Shown: piece by piece, positions 49,907 to 61,041 of the stretch
Position numbering within the stretch: the first letter of the stretch is position 1
Layout: the number at the start of each line of letters is the position of its first letter
DNA from: Rhynchosporium graminicola
Taxonomy: Eukaryota; Ascomycota; Leotiomycetes; Helotiales; Ploettnerulaceae
NCBI GenBank assembly: GCA_900074885.1
Contig: FJUW01000051.1
Span: 253,036 to 317,035, forward strand
Direction of reading: 5' to 3'
Length of the DNA stretch: 64,000 nt
Position numbers and translations under genes: made by a program
Notes under the pieces: generated by a model
What the model saw: the letters and a program-made list of their open reading frames with translations, nothing else
Database searches by the model: none
Told to the model about the DNA's origin: nothing

Positions 49907-52470
49907 TTATTTTGCATTTGAGCCATCGGATGTCGGGTCATCATCTTCAATTTCGTCAAAAATTGACAGATCAATAACAGACTCATCAATCGCGGCCTCA
50001 TCGTCACCAGAATTGATAGTATTAGACTCATCATTGCCAGCCTCATTGTTAACAGCCTCCTCGAGAGGTGTTTCAGGCACAGCGGTATCCAAATCCGGGA
50101 TGAGAGTCGTGGTGACAGCATCCGCAAGAGCCAAATGATACGTAGCCAGCTCTTTATCCGTCATCTTTGAAGGACTCCTAACCATCATATCTTCGCCCTT
50201 AGAGCTCTTTGGAAAAGCAATGACGTCCTTGATAGATTCGCGGCCCGTGAGAATTGCGACGAGACGATCAAAGCCGAGGGCGAAACCGGCGTGTGGCGGA
50301 CAACCTGATTCAAGTGCAGTGAGAAGGTGCGAGAAGTCATTTATACGCTCTGGGCTCATCTATAGATATTCGTTAGATAAGTCATATGCCGAGTTGGGGA
50401 AGTGCATACCTTCAAGATGTCTCGCATGATAAACCTCTGCATTTCGGCGTTGTGTATTCTACGACTTCCTCCACCAAGCTCAACACCGTTGACGACAAGG
50501 TCGTAGTGATCGGCGATCGCTCGCAAAGGATCTGTTAGGAGTAGATCGACATCTTTAGCCGAAGCCGGGGCTGTAAAAGGATGGTGAGTAGCCGAGAATC
50601 CTGCTGTTCCACCCTGACCTGGATCGGAAGCATTGTTCGGAGTAAACATTGGGAACTTGGTGACCCAGAGATATCGATGCGATAGATCAGGCTCAATAAG
50701 CTCCTCTGCGATCGCGGCCTTGTAAATTGCCGAGCGAAGTCTGCCGATAGCTGTCGAGCCTCCGGATAATGAGAGGAGGTTTGGACGCGCTTGCATTATA
50801 ATCAGGTCCCCATCTTCAAAATTCCTTCGGCTATCACGTGTTCCAGTATCATCGTAATCAAGATGCGGTAAGTTAATTTCTTGCTTCCAAATTGCTTTCA
50901 GTTTCTCCGCCCCTTCGAACCCAAATATCTGGAGACCCTCGATTGGTTGACTGGAGTCAAATACACAGATTCCAGGGGCGCCATCGACGTTGTTTTTGAA
51001 AGGCTCAGCATCTGGCGAGTCCATGAACTTTCGAATGAATTTCTGAACCTTCTTGGGAGAAGCGTCAAGCCGGAGCTTGAAAGCCTCGACTCTTGGGGCC
51101 GGAATTGAAGTAATCATACTCTGGAGTTGAGGGCTAACAGCCGGGAGAATAGAATAGATCTGATAGTCAGCTACTGCTGCTGTAGAAGAGAGCATCAACA
51201 CTCACCAGAGCATCGATTCGAAGATCAGGCTTATCGGAGCCATAACGCTGCATGGCCGTGTGGTATGTCATTCGGGCAAAAGGCTTGGAAACCGTTATTG
51301 GTGAAGTAGCAAATAACTTTTTCTCAGAACAAAATCCGTATACTCGTTTTATGATTTTCTCAACTCGCGCCATGACGTCGACTCCCCGAACAAAGGCCAT
51401 CTCAATATCAATCTGCAAATGTTTAGCATCATCTGACATGTCTTACGCATCCATAAGGAGGGTCAAGTACCTGCGTAAATTCTGGCTGCCTGTCAGCTCG
51501 CAAGTCTTCATCTCGAAAGCATTTTGCAAACTGGAAATACCTGTGAATTCCAGACGCCATCAGAAGTTGCTTGTACTGCTGAGGGCTCTGAGGAAGGGCA
51601 TAAGCATAGCCGCCTTTTCTTGTTGGAACCAGAAATTCTCTAGCGCCCTCTGGAGTAGACTTGAATAGGATGGGCGTTTCGACTTCATGGAAACCTGTCA
51701 AGGTGGTTCGGATATAGCCTGCTAGTGCTGCTCGGAATTGCAACCGTTGCCTCAGCTCCTTGCCAAATCTTATTTGAAGATGCCTGCTTGAAGGAGGGTA
51801 GTTGTGATCTGCCTTCAGATGGGAAACGGCGATGCTATTCAAACAACTTATTTCGGCAACAGTCATCTCGATTTGGTGCAGTCCTACAAAATTTGCAGAT
51901 GGCAGAGCCTGGTCTTTGTCCTTCTTTTTGACATGCTTCATGCCTAAGCATCCAGTGACATTGACAGGACTATGCAGACGGATACTCTTCAGCTGAGCAC
52001 ACTTCTCCGGATCTCGAGAAATGATATTCAGGATACTGGCTTCAGACTCAGCCCCAGCCCCTGACCATATTCTACCAAAGACCAGAGAGTCTGACAAGGC
52101 TGTCACACTGATCAGATAACCGGCACATGTGATTGTACTTCCAAGAATGTTTGTGTGATCTTTTGTAGGCCGCCAGTCAAAGGTTGGCACCTTGACGTTG
52201 ACCAGAAGTCTGTTAGTCCATCCTCATTCTATTGAGCAATTCAAGCTTACAGTTATTTTTGTACTCCTTCCAGAAGCTAGAATTCGCAATGTCCAAATGC
52301 TCTGGCGTCGCGGCTTGTTCCGCTAGTGGCCTTGCGCCTTGGTGGAAACACCTCTTCTTGAAGAGAACTGATCTTTGTAGAAGAGCACATCGACCTGCTG
52401 GGGTCGATTGTAAGAGGTGTTGAAATCTCAGACCCAATGATTGCCTGGTCTTTGCTAATAGAAAACCCAT
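49907..52470 (-). CDS. Mitochondrial aspartyl-tRNA synthetase
   Basis: Class II synthetase charging mitochondrial tRNA-Asp; bacterial-type AspS layout. The N-terminus ([20 protein letters not shown], Arg-rich, few acids) looks like a targeting peptide. Then an OB-fold anticodon domain, class II core with motif 2 ([21 protein letters not shown]), a GAD-type insertion, and motif 3 [15 protein letters not shown]. Exons: 52470 to about 52251, 52190-51471, 51412-51206, 51159-50410, 50359-49907. The last three introns (58, 46, 50 bp) are clean and phase 0. The first junction is unresolved: donor gtaagc at 52250 is good but the obvious acceptors leave the wrong phase before [10 protein letters not shown], so a short extra exon or an indel is possible. 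Motif 3 has GFDR where GLDR is usual. An acidic tail of about 55 residues (ending [10 protein letters not shown]) follows the core. Confidence 0.88.
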
Positions 52471-54063
52471 TCCTCCTTCAAATCATGGTCTTGTCAGGTG
52501 TCAGTGCTGATATGCATATCATGCGCTTCCTCGTGAAGTTCGAAGCTCTGCTAAGCTTGAACTAGCGGAGGCGGAGGCTTTTCCGCTAGCGTCAAGCCAG
52601 GACCCTAACATTTCACGGCGGACATCGCACTTTTACTTTCCTTCCCTATCCTTCCAAGTTTTAAACATGTAAGCCCTCAATCTCAATCTCAATCTCTACC
52701 GCCCCGTCCGCTCTGCAACCAATGCGCTACCTGATCTCCTAATGCCATTGCTAACACAGTTCCTCGCAGATGATGAAAAGCCAGCGTGTTATTATGAGTA
52801 CGATTCCTCCTCCTCGAGCTTCTCAGACTCTCCCTTCACCGGGCTTCAGTGGTCAGGTCGTGAGAGGAGATGGGAAGAGTGATATAAGCGTTCGACACAC
52901 GAATCTTGTTAACTTTCGGACGCGATGAAGGCATCTCTGAACCTTGAATCTTGGAAGGCCGCACAATTCCGGAGAACAATGGCCTGGTTGAATCTGTAGC
53001 CTTGCGCATTGTTCTTTGAAGACCTACATCCCCTTCCTATCCCCAAATTTCATTCAGTCGTCCGGATTATGGTTCTTTTCTTGCTGCGTGCTTTACTATA
53101 CATCGTCCCGGTTAGGTAAGTATGTGATGGAGGTATGGCAAGCATTTGGTTCTTACAGATGCACATTATCACGATTTATCATGAGTACGTGGCAATGGAA
53201 TCTTCAGGTCATGGGGGCGTTCAACAGGCATCCCCAATTTTAACATTTTATGCCAGTCCATGACCTTACTGTCCCGACTCAGAATATCAAATCTTTTCGA
53301 AAGAGACTTGTGGGGTTCTCGTGCGGCAGGACACCACACCATCGGAACATTGAGTTATTGCGCAGCTTCCATTCTACTAGCCTTGAGTCTCTCGAAGTTT
53401 CACATCAGTGCAATTGACATCATAAAGACTATCTCCATGACTCTGGGCCGAGGATATCTCCTTGAGCTTGCTTACCATGCTCCATTACATGCCTGGTACT
53501 TCCCTACATCTTGGCGGACCGTTGAGCCTCTCCGGATCCACAAGATGTCGAAAGTCACCAATCATAAGCCAAGGCGACCATAACGCTGCCCACGCGCCCG
53601 GAACCCGAGGCCAGCGAACCGATAGCAACAAAGCCCGATAGATCCAGGACGGACCTAGGAGCTCTGTAATTAGGCAAATTCTTGAGTCGAAGGTGAACGC
53701 ATATCCTTTACCAAAGTAATACTTCGCCGCAATTAAATGTCCTCCGTTTGTACGTCGTGCAGCACTGTTTATACCTTTATATTGAGGGCCGTTGTCGCAA
53801 GGCTGTGATATAGATCGATTGCACATCCCCAAGCCGGAGCGACAGAGCTTCCCGAAGCAAGCAGCATTGCAACACAAACATTCACTTCACCTACAAGCTA
53901 CTGCGACGACAAACCAGACACCTGGATGGGATCAAATACGAAGGAAACGGAAAAAATACATTCCAATTGCCCGCAAATCCCTCGAAAACGCAATACCTAA
54001 AGGCTAGCCATTGCCTTTGACTGCTGATTGTCGCAAGCCCCTTCTTGGGCGCCTGCATTCGAG
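52471..54063. other. Intergenic region, no supported gene
   Basis: 1.6 kb between divergent genes (AspRS and the AP180-like adaptor). Several short frames overlap on both strands (for example 53260-53583, 53485-53877) without motifs. Likely two promoters and perhaps non-coding transcription. Confidence 0.4.
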
Positions 54064-56246
54064 ATGAGCTCGTTCGAGAAGTCGGTGAAGGGGGCAACAA
54101 AGATAAAGGTGCGTAGGAGTTCGAAAATATCTCAAAGAATTCTGCAGATGTTTCTCTTACACTTTACTGACTGGATGTAAACAGGCCGCCCCACCCAAGT
54201 CGAAGTACGCCCCCTCCGCCACGAACCCACCCCAAGTCTACATTGACTGACACTATTCTCCGAACAGATACATCGAGCACATATTGATCGCGACGCACTC
54301 CGGGGAAGCAGGAGTGGCTGAGGTATTCCGCGCGCTGCAGAACCGCTTGCGAGACGCAACATGGACGGTGGTTTTCAAGAGCTTAATCACAGTTCATCTG
54401 ATGATAAGAGAGGGCTCGCCTGATGTAACGTTGGGATATCTTGCACGGCATAGGAACATGTTGGCTATAAGTAGCTTCTCTGATGGTAAGTGGAATCATG
54501 AGGGACCGGAATGGAAATGGGCAGTTTCTTAGAAAGCGAACTTCGTGCTGACAGAAACGCAAGTTCAAACACAGGGTCGCAACATTCGGCATTACACAAA
54601 CTACTTGAGTGAACGAGCTAGGGCGTTTCGGGAGACAAAAACAGACTTTGTTCGAGGAGCGGAAAACAGACTTGAGAAAATGACCGTGGACAAGGGCCTA
54701 CTGCGAGAGACGGAGACTGTTCAACACCAGATCACATCTCTCTTGAAATGCGATGTAAGTTTTTGCATGGAGAACGAGCGCTTCTACTAAGATATAGTAG
54801 GTGTTGGATAACGAGCCCGAAAACGAGATTACAATCACAGTATTTCGAATGCTAGTATTGGATTTGCTAGCTATGTTCCATGTCATGAACCAAGCTATGA
54901 TCAATATTCTGGGTAAGATAGTCATATGACATGTTTCGGAAAGGTTCTAACGCCAGCAAGGTCACTTTTTCGAGATGTCTCGACCCGACGCCGAACGGTC
55001 AATGGAGATCTACAAGAACTTCACTAAACAAACAGACTTCGTAGTCCAATATCTCAGCACTGCCCGACAATATGAGCATCAAACCCGGGTCGAGGTCCCG
55101 AAACTAAAGCATGCTCCAGTGAATTTGGGGAAGCAACTTGAGGACTATCTCATGGATCCAGATTTCGAAGTGAACAGGAGACAGTATATCGCCGAGCAAG
55201 AATTGAAATCAGGTCGAATCAACAGTGCTAGTAAGGCTTTTGCAGCACCATCGAAGATTGATTCAGAATCTCGCTCTGCGGCAGGAAAAGCATTCCCTGA
55301 TGCCCAGCCAGCTGTGTCGAAGCCAGTTCAGGCTCTGAAGGGTCCTGCTCCAGACTTGATTGACTTCTTTGGATCCATCGAGCAGAATCAGCAGCCGATG
55401 GCGACTCAAGCAGACTTGCAACAACAACAACCTCAACAATTTAACAACGGTGTGTCATATCAAGTACAACAACAGCCTCAGCAATTTCAGCAAAATGGCT
55501 TCGTACAGCAGCAGCAGACCGGATTTTCAGGTGCAAATCCGTTTGGTCAGCCAAACCAGCAGCAGCCCTTCAACACGGGATTTGCAGGTGGACAACAACT
55601 GCCTCAAGTACAAACAAATTTCACAGGTGCTGGATTTGGAGGATTCTCTTCTCAGTCTTCATTTCAACCCGGAAATCTTGGCTCAATTCCCCAAGACTCA
55701 CCTGCGCCATTCCAGCAACAGCAACAGCAGCAAATGTTAGGATCTGTGCAAACCGCAGCTCAGCAAACGAATCCTTTCCGCCAATCCCTAATGGCAAACC
55801 CAACCGGAATGCCAGGACCATCATTCCCAGTCTCGCCACCTAGCACATCTCCAATAACACATCAATCCACCAACCCCTTCGCCAAGTCAAAATCTCCAGC
55901 TAATCAACCATTCTCACCACCTCCTGATCAGCAATTCCAACAGCAACATCAACAAATCCAGCAACAACAACCCACGACCCCTCTCCGTCCGATGGCTACA
56001 GGAACGAATCCCTTTGCAAAGAATCTTGCAATGAACAACAATACGGCGCAAAGACCACAAACGAGTGGAGGACTGGTGCCGCAGCCAACAGGAAGTACGA
56101 ATCCGTTTAGACAGAGTCAGTTTGTCAATACTGCGACGGGATCGGGATGGCAGCATAATCAGCAACAAATAGGTGGTGGATTAGATGGATTGGAGAGCGT
56201 TCCTGTATTTCCTAGACCAGCTCAGCAGCAAGCGTGGCAGCAGTGA
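54064..56246 (+). CDS. AP180/CALM-type clathrin adaptor (ANTH domain, Yap1801-like)
   Basis: Endocytic adaptor that binds PI(4,5)P2 and cargo through an ANTH domain and recruits clathrin and EH proteins. Exons 54064-54108, 54185-54204, 54268-54485, 54564-54754, 54801-54912, 54961-56246; 623 residues. The tiny second exon is 20 bp. Splicing yields MSSFEKSVKGATKIK, then AAPPKSKYIEHILIATH (the lipid-binding K-rich region), LITVHLMIREGS, QTQGRNIRHYTNYL and GHFFEMSRPDAERSMEIYKN, all conserved in the family. After about residue 290 the protein is Gln/Pro/Asn-rich with poly-Gln runs and at least five NPF motifs (ANPFGQ, TNPFRQ, TNPFAK), the EH-domain ligand. Introns are 46-78 bp. The 54564 acceptor (cgcaag) was chosen because it gives DVQTQGR as in homologues; 54553 would add three residues. 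Confidence 0.92.
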
Positions 56247-56569
56247 TCGGGAAATGAGATCGAGCTTCAGATTATTGTATACATTTGTCTCTCTGGTCAC
56301 TTCATAGCATGGCGTTACGAGATCACTCGATTGTCTACTAGTCTCCTTTTTCATAAGTTTGAAATCGAGGTGGATGGTTTGGCATTCAAAATGCTTAATG
56401 TTGGTTGGTATTATATGCGACCTTTCTGCTAGATGAGAAGTCGGTGGCTGGTATCAAACTCCTTTGCTGTGTACCATTCTTGCACCAATGTACCCGTAAC
56501 GCCAATGACCATGCCCAAATAGCTATAATCCCCTTAAATCCAGTAAACGTCGCGCCTCCAAAGTCCATT
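56247..56569. other. Convergent 3' intergenic region
   Basis: 323 bases between the AP180-like and Tfb3 stops; probably 3' UTRs only. Confidence 0.5.
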
Positions 56570-57652
56570 TCAGAAAATGTCGTCCAACTCCATTTTAGAC
56601 TCCAATTTTATCTGCACACCGGAGGCCTGAACAGCAGCCATCGTCGCCACAGGAGAAGGTGCAAATGGTAGTGCGTTTCCAGAGAATTCATCTTCAATGA
56701 AGGCTCCCAGGCCAGAAAATGCCTCGAACATAGTCCTGGCATAATACTCCTGCAAACTGAACCCTCCAGCCATCTGCCTCTGATCCAACTTCACATTAGC
56801 CAACCACTCGCTCTCATAATCATCCTGCAGCACGTATCTCGACGGCGTGAGATCGATGCCTCCGAACGGATCATACGGTTTCTCCACCACTGGCGCCTCT
56901 TTCTTCTTTAGTCCCCTCAACGTCAAGCCACCCTCATTACCACCCCTCTCAACATCACTCCTCTCAACCTCCCTCCTCCTCCCTCCCTTCATCAACACAA
57001 TCCTCTTCGCCCTCTCAGTAATCTCCCTGGCAGACTCATCACTAGTCGCCAACCTCTCCAACACCTCTCTCCTCCCACTCTCTACATCCCTCTTCTCATC
57101 CTCTTCCTCCCGCTTAATCCTCGCTCTCCTCTCCCTCGCGCGTTCCTTCTCCTCTATCTCCCTCCTCCTCTCCATCTCCATCTCTTCTAATCCCTGTTTG
57201 CGATTATCCTCAATATCGCCCCTATTACTCTCCCGATACCTCCTTAACCTCTCTTCCGCCCTACTCTTATCCTCCTTTGACCCTTCCACCAAATCGAAAA
57301 TCAACGTCTCAACTTCCTCGAGATAATTATTCCAATCCCGCAAACTCTCAAATTCATCTTGTCTCCTATTAAAAACCCCCCCTACGCGTTTCCTAATATC
57401 AACCTCCCGCTCAATCTTCAAATCCGCAAAGAAGGCTTTGTGGAACCCTTTCTTTCGCAGCGTCTTTCCGCAGTAGGGGACAGGACAGGAAGCAGGGCCT
57501 GAAGTGAATATCCGATCGACGCACGTGGAACACATCTTGTGGTAGCATTCAGGGTTTATGAGAAATTGGAGGGAGGGGTTAAGGTAGCGGTTGGATTTGC
57601 AGACCGGGCAGATGTCGTCGGAGGGGTCGATGGGGGGCGGTTTGGAAGACAT
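56570..57652 (-). CDS. tfb3: TFIIH/CAK subunit Tfb3 (MAT1 homologue)
   Basis: RING-finger assembly factor of the CDK-activating kinase module of TFIIH; nuclear, acts in Pol II CTD phosphorylation and nucleotide excision repair. Intronless, 360 residues from the ATG at 57652 (MSSKPPPIDPSDD); an in-frame ATG at 57667 adds five. The N-terminal C3HC4 RING starts DDICPVCKSNRYLNPSLQFL and includes CYHKMCSTCVDRIF and CPVPYCGKTLRKKGF, the MAT1 signature. A long Arg/Glu-rich coiled coil (residues about 110-250) follows, and the C-terminus keeps QRQMAGGF, the conserved C-terminal block. Shares a 245-bp divergent promoter with the NudC-like gene. Confidence 0.93.
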   Translation of the reverse strand: MSSKPPPIDPSDDICPVCKSNRYLNPSLQFLINPECYHKMCSTCVDRIFTSGPASCPVPYCGKTLRKKGFHKAFFADLKIEREVDIRKRVGGVFNRRQDEFESLRDWNNYLEEVETLIFDLVEGSKEDKSRAEERLRRYRESNRGDIEDNRKQGLEEMEMERRREIEEKERARERRARIKREEEDEKRDVESGRREVLERLATSDESAREITERAKRIVLMKGGRRREVERSDVERGGNEGGLTLRGLKKKEAPVVEKPYDPFGGIDLTPSRYVLQDDYESEWLANVKLDQRQMAGGFSLQEYYARTMFEAFSGLGAFIEDEFSGNALPFAPSPVATMAAVQASGVQIKLESKMELDDIF

Positions 57653-57897
57653 GCTTGCGCGGAGCATGGTCGCGGTTAGAATTGGGCGAGATGAGGAGTT
57701 GACGGCTTTATTAGGTTCGATGTCATTGTAAAGGAGAGCTGATGGGTTTAATGAGGCGAGGCTGTTGTTTTGGGAAAACGCGCTAAGGGATTGAGAGAGG
57801 CGATCTCGAAGCCTCGTGTCGTCCCCCGCGTTCCATGGATTTCAGAGCAGCAACGTCCCACCACTCCAACCAAAATTCACAACAATCTGCTGCAACC

Positions 57898-58649
57898 ATG
57901 GCAGACGACAAAGGTAGCTATCTACCCATCCAACCACTCCTACTCAATCATCTGCTAGTTGATGTCCAAGTTGCGAATCATCATTGACAAATAAATCCAG
58001 AACCAACCAAAGAGCAAGAAGCAGCAGCCGCCGCGAAACAAAAAGAAGAACAAGACGCCCTCCCCTACAAATGGACTCAAACCATCGGCGATCTCGATGT
58101 CTCTGTCGAAATCCCCGGGAATTTGAAAGCTAGAGATTTGAACGTTGAGATCAAGAAGAAGAAATTGGTGCTTGCGATTAAAGGACAAGAGCCTCTTGTC
58201 AGCGTACGTCTTTCCCTTCCCCCACTACCTTGCCAAACTATTACCTCATATGTTAGCTCTACTGAAAGCTGACATGAGTATTTTATTGGATATAGGGCGA
58301 TCTCGCCCACGAAATCCATGTCGATGAATCAACTTGGACATTGATAACCTCTCCATCCGGCTCTACCAAAATCCTTGAACTGCACCTCGATAAAGTGAAT
58401 AAGATGCAATGGTGGGAACACGTCGTGACCACCGCGCCCAAGATTGACGTCACCAAAATCCAGCCGGAGAATAGTAAATTGGGGGATTTGGATGGAGAGA
58501 CGAGAGGGATGGTGGAGAAGATGATGTTTGATCAGAGGCAGAAGGAACAGGGTCTGCCAACTAGTGATGAGAGTAAGAAGCTGGATATGCTGGCCCAGTT
58601 CCAGAAACAGCATCCGGAGATGGACTTTAGTAATGCAAAGATGACTTAG
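57898..58649 (+). CDS. NudC-like CS-domain protein
   Basis: Nuclear-distribution protein of the NudC family, a dynein/Lis1-pathway co-chaperone in the cytosol. Exons 57898-57913, 58001-58203, 58296-58649; introns 87 and 92 bp; 190 residues, the size of short fungal NudC. The first exon is only 16 bp (MADDK plus one base). The CS domain runs [40 protein letters not shown], then [22 protein letters not shown], and the C-terminus [18 protein letters not shown] with [10 protein letters not shown] is the conserved NudC tail. Divergent from tfb3. Confidence 0.93.
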
Positions 58650-59128
58650 AAGTTTTGAAGCAGAGACGGTGCTGTGAAGGTTGAGAGGGAAGGTGGAGGG
58701 GATGGAAGGGGAGCTTCTGAGGAGGTTGGGAATGGTGGTGAAGACGTGGAGATGCATGGATCGCAATGCGGTTGCAAATTACCACAGTCACGACAGAGTC
58801 TACTCCTTTCAAGAATTAATGAACGCATGATATGCCGTGTTGTCTTGTTGATGTTCCCGAAACCGAACGAGTACATTTGAAATTAAGCGAGGTCAATATA
58901 CAAATTCAATACCACTGTACAAAAATTGGGACCAGGGCCAACAGACAAAATGTCTATAGTTGGCTGAATCCTTTGAGTAATTGCAGTTCTATTCCACACA
59001 TTGATATTGTACACATACATATCCCATTCATACACTCCCCGCTTTTCAACCTTTATGGAAGCCCTGACGCTACCAATCCTCTCCTCCAAACTTTTGATAA
59101 GCCACTTTTTCCTTACAGTCACACTACT
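58650..59128. other. Convergent 3' intergenic region
   Basis: About 480 bases between the NudC-like and Swp1 stops. Open frames here are shadows or unsupported. Confidence 0.45.
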
Positions 59129-60217
59129 CTACCTCTCGCCCGCAAGGCGACGGCTCTGAACCTCAGACAAAGCTTTACTTCCACTCAAGAAAGCCACCAA
59201 GCTAACCACTCCCGCGATAGGCAAGGTCTTGAAAAGATTCCAGTTGTAGTAGTAAAGGAAGAAGATGCCTTCCATTGACAAGATGGAACCAAAGAAGAGG
59301 CTGTGCGAGACAGGCGCGGCTCCGATTGCTTTAGACAAATGAGAGAGGTTGGCGCCGAGGTATGCCCACTATACATAGCCAATCAGTACTGACTAGCTAT
59401 ACGTGGATTTGAGGCTGTGGGTAAGACTTACAGCTCCAAACAAAGCAGGCACAGTAGCCAAAACCGCAAGCACGAAGAACAAAGAAATGATCTTAGGTCC
59501 GCTCTTAGGATCCGCTTTGAATATATGGTTGATTTCCTCTTTCTGTCCGTATCTCAGTGGTGCATCGTATTTTGGCAGGGGGACATTGGCGTCGAGCTTA
59601 ACGTCGAGGTTGAAGACGTGGTTGCTGAATCCCTGGGCTGTACCGAAGGATGCGAGGATGAGAGTTGCGTGGAGAGGTTTAGTGGAGGTTAGGAGTTGAA
59701 AGGGAAGGTCTTTCTGGGTCTGGTGAGGAAGTGAATCAGTAATTGGCCTGTCATGTTTTGAGCATAAATACTCTGTTGGAAGACTTACAAAGTCTACTTT
59801 TCCCTTTCCATTCTCCTTCATGGAAAGTGGGAATGTAGCTTCTAATCCTGTATCCTGATCTTTGAGCAAGAGGAAAGCCTGGTGTGGTCTCTTTGCCTTT
59901 CCATCTTCTGTCGCGGACAAGATTATCTTCAGCGCATCTGTAGCACCCAACGCAACCGACTTCGCAAGAAGAGTACTGGCGGAAAGCCTAATCAATCTCA
60001 TCAGCACGTATCGCAATCATCAACCCTCAACCTCAATGCATTTCCAATCGCGAAAAAGTAAAGAGACCTACTTGTCCTTAAATGCGCTGCCGGCACCACC
60101 CTTCCCAGTGACGGAGATCACAGCCTCGTCAAATCCCCATGTCGCAGCTTTAGCGGCCTCTGCTACGCCGGCACCGACCAGCAGTATGGAAGGGATTAAT
60201 GAGTGTATGAATCGCAT
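59129..60217 (-). CDS. Oligosaccharyltransferase subunit Swp1 / ribophorin II
   Basis: ER membrane subunit of the N-glycosylation oligosaccharyltransferase. Exons 60217-60072, 59987-59789, 59713-59432, 59368-59129; introns 84, 75 and 63 bp; 288 residues. Start chosen at 60217 because it gives a clear signal peptide (MRFIHSLIPSILLVGAGVAEA). The lumenal domain includes KDQDTGLEATFPLSMKENGK. The C-terminal third has three membrane segments (IISLFFVLAVLATVPALFGA; FFGSILSMEGIFFLYYY; TLPIAGVVSLVAFLSG), matching Swp1. An ATG further down at 60016 lies inside intron 1 and would lose the signal peptide. Confidence 0.9.
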
Positions 60218-60728
60218 TGTTGGGATATTCGATTGGGTTGGAGTAGTCGTCGTGGGAAGGTTCTTGGAGCTTCAGCCGCGTACCTCATTGAGCTGCTGGA
60301 TTGAAAGGTGTCCGTACTCGTAGCGTGGACAGGGGTGGGAATTGCCAGGAGCTTGAGCTTCAACATCGTAACTTCAACATTCTGCATTCTGCAATTGCGT
60401 GGACGTGACATCCAAATCTTTCGCATGTTGCTATCAGTCTCTCCAGGTCGGCTTGAAGCCCCGTCCCAGAAGAAAAAGGATTCTTGCTAAAACACATCAA
60501 CTCCAAGTTTCCCTTCGTATCTCATTTTCATGTCTGGCTTAACCAAGTGGAGAGGCCAATGGGCTCATTGACAATACTTCAATAAGCACAAGGCAAACTT
60601 TCCCATCTTCAGTCTCAGCTCTTTACGTGAAGATTTCCATGTTGACAGGAAAAGTTTCCTTGTCATTCATTGACAATCAAAATTACTTTCAAAGGGATTC
60701 TTGGCATGATATGTTACCAAATCCCGCT

Positions 60729-60742
60729 TCGGCGGCTTCCGA
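60729..60742. promoter_or_regulatory. UaY-type binding site (TCGG-N6-CCGA)
   Basis: TCGGCGGCTTCCGA, a perfect match to the palindromic site of the purine-pathway Zn2Cys6 activator UaY of Aspergillus nidulans. It lies 300 bp before the xanA start. Confidence 0.6.
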
Positions 60743-60885
60743 TGAGCGGGCTCTGACGATCAAACTCTGGATCTCCCCTCTAACACCCTTTAATGCTTAT
60801 TGGGCCAGTGGCGACACCTTGACAAATATATCCCATAGGCTACGATTTCGCGCAGTTAGCTGATCGCTGAGTCACGAAGTATTCA

Positions 60886-60891
60886 TTATCT
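60886..60891 (-). promoter_or_regulatory. GATA element (AreA-type) upstream of xanA
   Basis: TTATCT on the plus strand, i.e. AGATAA on the minus strand, fitting HGATAR; 150 bp before the start codon. A single short site, so weak on its own. Confidence 0.35.
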
Positions 60892-60936
60892 GTGGATACG
60901 TATCGTGAGGCTCGGTGTCAGCCACCACCGACAAGA

Positions 60937-60943
60937 TATAAAG
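60937..60943 (+). promoter_or_regulatory. TATA box of xanA
   Basis: TATAAAG about 100 bp upstream of the chosen ATG (61042). Confidence 0.45.
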
Positions 60944-61041
60944 ACAAAGAGATATTCTTCATCATTCTGACCTTGTCAAACATTCAAAAAGTCCAACTCC
61001 TTCTCTACGCGCCAGTCTCAAAATCAAACCAAGTCCTCGCA

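Larger units (their letters stand above)
60218..61041. promoter_or_regulatory. Divergent promoter region swp1 / xanA
   Basis: 825 bases between divergent start codons. The right part holds a UaY-type palindrome, a GATA element and a TATA box (listed separately). Plus-strand short frames here are unsupported. Confidence 0.6.

Noticed and set aside
60892..61041. N-terminal extension of XanA by 50 codons
   Set aside because: The extension is not family-like and overlaps the TATA box; the inner ATG gives the normal length.
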